Shown here: piece after piece, positions 5,301 through 6,648 of the stretch
Numbering within the stretch: the first letter of the stretch is position 1
How the letters are laid out: each line of letters opens with the position of its first letter
Assembly: GCA_020355945.1 (NCBI GenBank)
Contig: CP070627.1
Location: 1,735,627-1,742,274, forward strand
Reading direction: 5' to 3'
DNA: 6,648 nt
From: Candidatus Aminicenantota bacterium
GTDB lineage: Bacteria; Acidobacteriota; Aminicenantia; UBA2199
Made by a program: the position numbers and the translations under genes
Notes under the pieces: generated by a model
Databases searched by the model: none
What the model saw: the letters and a program-made list of their open reading frames with translations, nothing else
Told to the model about the DNA's origin: nothing

Positions 5301-6648
5301 CCACAATGGTATCGGCCCGGAGACCCTTTTGCCTTAAGAGATGGGCCAATTGATTGGACTTTTGATTCAATTCTTTGTATGATATATGGGACGTATTGTG
5401 ATGTTTTTCGTGTGTTTCCTGGATGTCTAGCAGGGCCACATGGTGGGGTGTCCGCTCTACCTGGACTGTGAATAACTCATGGATTGTCTTATCTGCCGGG
5501 TACTCCGCTTTAGTATTATTAAACTCAGACAATAATTGCCTTTTCTCCTGGCCGGATATGATGTCCAGTTCCAATATTTTTTTACCCGGACTCTCTATGA
5601 TAAGACCTAAGACTGTCTTAAAATATTCAATAAATCTTGATATGGTTTCTGCTTTAAAAAGCCTGGTGCAGTATTCCAGGGAAAAGAGCAAATGCTCTTT
5701 CAATAATTCAGCCGCCAGGGTTATATCAAATTGAGACGTGCTCTTTTCATGGGCAAAGGGTTTCATATTTAAGATTGCGTTTGTTCTGTCGGGTTCTTCA
5801 ATCCCTGCTTCCCCGAAGGCAAACATGACATCAAACAAAGGATTCCTGCTGGTATCCCTTTCTACTGTCAATTGGTCTACCAGTTCTTCAAAGGGATATT
5901 CCTGGTTCTCAAAAGCTCCTAATGTTTTTTCTTTTACTTCGTTGAGAAATCCGGTGAAGCTTTTTTGGCCAAAGGGGTAGTTTCTCAAGGTCAGGGTATT
6001 GACAAACATACCGACAATAGATTGTAAATCCGCATGGCGGCGTCCTGCCACCGGGGTTCCTACGACTATATCCTCCTGGCTGCTGAGCTTCATTAATAAA
6101 ACATTGAAAATAGCTAAAATCACCGTGTAAATTGTGGTGCCCTCTTTTTGGGCTAATTCTTTTAATGCATTTGTTTCCCGGGAACCGATTTCAAAACTTA
6201 CGGTTTTTCCCTCGAAGCTCTGTAGTGGTGGTCTGTTATAATCATAGGGAAGAACCAGCACAGGGATTTCACCGGTAAATTCCTTTAACCAATAGGATTC
6301 TTGCTGAGCCAGCCTGGCCTTGTTTTCTTCTTTTTTCTGCCACTCCGAATAATCTTTGTATTGAAGACGCAGCCGGGGCAATTCTTCCAGGCTGTATAGG
6401 GTTGTCAATTCTTCCCGGAGAATCCTGATAGAGAGTCCATCAGAGATGATGTGATGCATATCCACCATCAATAGATGGCTTTGATTTTCGATTGGCGTTA
6501 GCCCGACCCTTACCAATGGTGCCCGGGAAAGATCAAAATGACGGATAAAATTCTTTATAGTGCTTGCCCAGCGCACAGCGCCTGGCGCCTGGCGTTCCTC
6601 TTTACGCTGTGCGCTGTGCGCTTTGCGCTCTGCGCAATCGTATTCTAT
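2329..6648 (-). CDS. NRPS, C-A-PCP-C (5' end beyond window)
   Basis: This is a multimodular nonribosomal peptide synthetase, presumably cytosolic, that activates one amino acid and condenses it into a growing peptide. The frame is open to the right edge, giving 1439 visible codons and a TAA stop at 2331-2329. The GTG at 6576 lies inside the first condensation domain, so it is not the start; roughly 100 residues of that domain plus anything upstream are outside. Numbering from that GTG, the order is C (HHIISDG at 41-47), A (YTSGTTGKPKG at 511-521, NTYGPTE at 646-652, YRTGD at 733-737, NTSGKVDRK at 835-843), PCP (LGGHS, Ser900) and a second complete C (HHITTDA at 1088-1094). The protein ends in an acidic tail, GVEFEF. 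No epimerisation domain is present, so an L-residue is likely. The product is unknown. The class is certain; the substrate is not. Confidence 0.96.
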   Translation of the reverse strand: MEYDCAERKAHSAQRKEERQAPGAVRWASTIKNFIRHFDLSRAPLVRVGLTPIENQSHLLMVDMHHIISDGLSIRILREELTTLYSLEELPRLRLQYKDYSEWQKKEENKARLAQQESYWLKEFTGEIPVLVLPYDYNRPPLQSFEGKTVSFEIGSRETNALKELAQKEGTTIYTVILAIFNVLLMKLSSQEDIVVGTPVAGRRHADLQSIVGMFVNTLTLRNYPFGQKSFTGFLNEVKEKTLGAFENQEYPFEELVDQLTVERDTSRNPLFDVMFAFGEAGIEEPDRTNAILNMKPFAHEKSTSQFDITLAAELLKEHLLFSLEYCTRLFKAETISRFIEYFKTVLGLIIESPGKKILELDIISGQEKRQLLSEFNNTKAEYPADKTIHELFTVQVERTPHHVALLDIQETHEKHHNTSHISYKELNQKSNQLAHLLRQKGLRADTIVGIMVERSIEMIIGIIGILKAGAAYLPIDPDYPQERKQYMLNDSGAKILLTGQEIAGLYSPQALYLSEGHHPIFPASLPSSLAYVIYTSGTTGKPKGVLVDHSSVIAYLHAFYQEFEITAGDTALQQASYSFDAFVEEVYPVLFRGGKVAICPKYVIMDTEALSRFILKHDITFISVSPLLLNEINQLSHTGSIRVFISGGDELKKEYITNLLQLKNSSVYNTYGPTEATVCATYYRCSHDGYANPPIGKPITNYQVYILDSYQQMVPIGVPGELYIGGKGVARGYLNRPDLTAEKFIFNPFACSEKVYRTGDLVRYLEDSVLEFLGRSDQQLKIRGFRIEPGEIENQLVSHKNIKQAVVISRELKDRYLCAYIVSDTHLETSEIREYLYKTLPDYMIPSYFLRLEKLPLNTSGKVDRKALPEPEIKTGKTYAAPRDEIESQLIEIWTGVLFGKNESEASQLIGIDDNFFELGGHSLIATRLTAKIHQEFDIRITLAEFFKKPYIRDLASHIQARRKKTGDTFISIEPAEKKEFYPLSPAQKRLFVIQQLEPRATTYNAPTVVRLEGKIYRDNFENSFKKLIQRHEILRTSFIILDGQPVQKISHHLEFAIEYYGLEPGTNSKESAANTIKNFIRPFELSQAPLLRVGLIKTKEDRYILMADMHHITTDAISTGILITDLVTFYQEEKLPKLKYQYKDFSQWQNNQILSGEMKKQEEYWLEQFKGKSPSLKIPFDFPRPTVRNNEGRTIGFEITPQETEKLKELAKKENATMFMLVLALFNVLLHKISYQDDIIVGAVLAGRRHADLANIIGIFVNTLVLRNFPAGERTFSEFLREVRKRTLEAFDNQDYQFEDLVEKLMIEREPGRNPLFDVLFTFASPDPPRPASKQPKKKKPLNLTIKPYGEKESAPIKFDLFFAGGEAGNTLSFSMQYSIELFKKETIEKFSKYFKEIVAAVVENEAVKLRDIKIIHDLRVASSDIYEDNKGVEFEF
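2332..2391 (-). other. Acidic C-terminal tail, candidate docking motif
   Basis: The last 20 residues follow the end of the terminal condensation domain. They include SSDIYEDNKG and finish GVEFEF before TAA: short, acidic, and alternating acidic and aromatic residues at the very end. Short terminal linear motifs are a known way for NRPS and PKS subunits to recognise each other. That this tail does so is inference from position and composition; I cannot match it to a named docking class. Confidence 0.4.
2392..3708 (-). other. C-terminal condensation domain with HHxxxDA variant
   Basis: This condensation domain is full length: C1 FYPLSPAQKRLFVIQQ, C2 RHEILRTSF, C3 HHITTDA at 3315-3295, C4 YQYKDFSQW, C5 GIFVNTLVLRN, C6 NQDYQFEDL and C7 REPGRNPLFDV. 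The second histidine and the aspartate are kept, but the final glycine of HHxxxDG is alanine (codon GCG). A lysine-rich loop, KQPKKKK, lies after C7. It follows a PCP with no epimerase, consistent with an LCL-type domain. Because the protein ends here, its acceptor substrate must come from another polypeptide, most simply the next gene's module. Confidence 0.9.
3769..4005 (-). other. Peptidyl carrier (PCP/thiolation) domain
   Basis: This is a carrier domain of about 80 residues between the A10 motif and the second condensation domain. The attachment motif is DNFFELGGHSLIAT; the serine that takes the phosphopantetheine arm is encoded at 3879-3877. A phosphopantetheinyl transferase encoded elsewhere must activate it. 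The domain passes its aminoacyl or peptidyl thioester to the condensation domain that follows in the same protein. Confidence 0.95.
4039..5499 (-). other. Adenylation domain of the upstream NRPS
   Basis: This domain activates an amino acid as its adenylate and loads it onto the adjacent carrier domain. All core motifs A1-A10 are recognisable, including A3 YTSGTTGKPKG, A5 NTYGPTEATVC, A7 YRTGD, A8 and the A10 lysine (Lys839). Aligning by eye with the GrsA phenylalanine domain, the ten pocket positions read D557, A558, E561, S600, F621, S623, T647, V655, C656, K839, that is DAESFSTVCK. The leading Asp fits an alpha-amino acid substrate. I do not recognise the code well enough to name the amino acid. 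Confidence 0.93.
6571..6594. repeat. Second part of the GC-rich repeat: inverted arm and CGCCTGG tandem
   Basis: The bases at 6571-6580 (GCGCACAGCG) are the exact reverse complement of 6605-6614 and of 6612-6621, so this end can pair with the heptanucleotide array. Directly after it, CGCCTGG occurs twice in tandem at 6579-6592, again with a 7-base period. Together with the array, this makes a composite GC-rich element at about 6571-6636 (45 of 66 bases G or C by hand count) read in frame through a condensation-domain loop. Confidence 0.8.
6605..6636. repeat. Heptanucleotide tandem repeat, consensus CGCTNTG
   Basis: Read on the plus strand, four consecutive 7-base units (CGCTGTG, CGCTGTG, CGCTTTG, CGCTCTG) are followed by a partial unit, CGCA. 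The array lies inside the first condensation domain of the upstream NRPS and is read through without a stop. Because 7 is not a multiple of 3, gain or loss of one unit would shift the frame of the synthetase. The stretch is much more GC-rich than its surroundings. Confidence 0.88.

Larger units (their letters stand above)
5542..6648 (-). other. First condensation domain of the upstream NRPS (N-terminus cut)
   Basis: The catalytic motif HHIISDG lies at 6456-6436, with both histidines, the aspartate and the glycine intact. It is followed by the LQYKDYSEW segment (C4-like), GMFVNTLTLRN (C5), NQEYPFEEL (C6) and RDTSRNPLFDV (C7). The C1 and C2 motifs (AQxRL and RHExLRTSF) lie outside the window. 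The stretch just before the STIKNFIR segment is replaced or extended by peptide encoded in a GC-rich heptanucleotide repeat. The domain looks catalytically competent and should form a peptide bond with the amino acid loaded by the adjacent A-PCP. Confidence 0.92.

Noticed and set aside
2000..5980. Several plus-strand open frames of 65-112 codons
   Set aside because: They lie antisense to continuous, motif-rich NRPS coding sequence, are low-complexity shadow translations and show no domain or convincing ribosome site.
6574..6576. GTG as the start codon of the upstream NRPS gene
   Set aside because: It falls inside the first condensation domain, just before the STIKNFIR segment, with no Shine-Dalgarno site. 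The same frame is open through the repeat to the window edge and includes IEY, matching the normal strand of the domain.

Overview
The window lies inside a bacterial nonribosomal peptide synthetase (NRPS) operon, and essentially every base is coding. Both genes are on the minus strand, so transcription runs from high to low coordinates. Both are cut by the window edges. Only 18 bases (2311-2328) are non-coding; they hold a strong Shine-Dalgarno site for the second gene. I see no RNA gene, transposase, CRISPR array, promoter or terminator.

Right and centre (2329-6648): the upstream gene encodes C-A-PCP-C. It begins beyond the right edge, inside its first condensation domain. It goes on through a complete adenylation domain and a peptidyl carrier domain with its phosphopantetheine serine. 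It ends in a second, full-length condensation domain with a short acidic tail. Left (1-2310): the downstream gene starts 18 bases later with only the C-terminal lobe of a condensation domain, followed by an adenylation domain. It leaves the window just before the A10 motif. A carrier domain presumably follows outside.

The module junction is therefore unusual. The condensation domain expected to serve the downstream module sits at the end of the upstream protein, and the downstream protein opens with a half condensation domain that has no HHxxxDG motif. The two adenylation domains have nearly identical readable pocket residues (DAESFSTVCK against DAEDFSTVC with the last position unseen), so they probably activate related, unidentified amino acids. 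No epimerisation, methylation or thioesterase domain is visible.

Two repeat-like DNA insertions lie in frame in variable loops of the synthetases: a GC-rich heptanucleotide tandem array at about 6571-6636 and a perfect inverted repeat at 333-354. With the AT-leaning codon use, they suggest an uncultured bacterium with many dispersed small repeats. The NRPS sequence style reminds me of Candidatus Aminicenantes (Acidobacteriota) metagenome assemblies, but that is recollection, not something the window proves.
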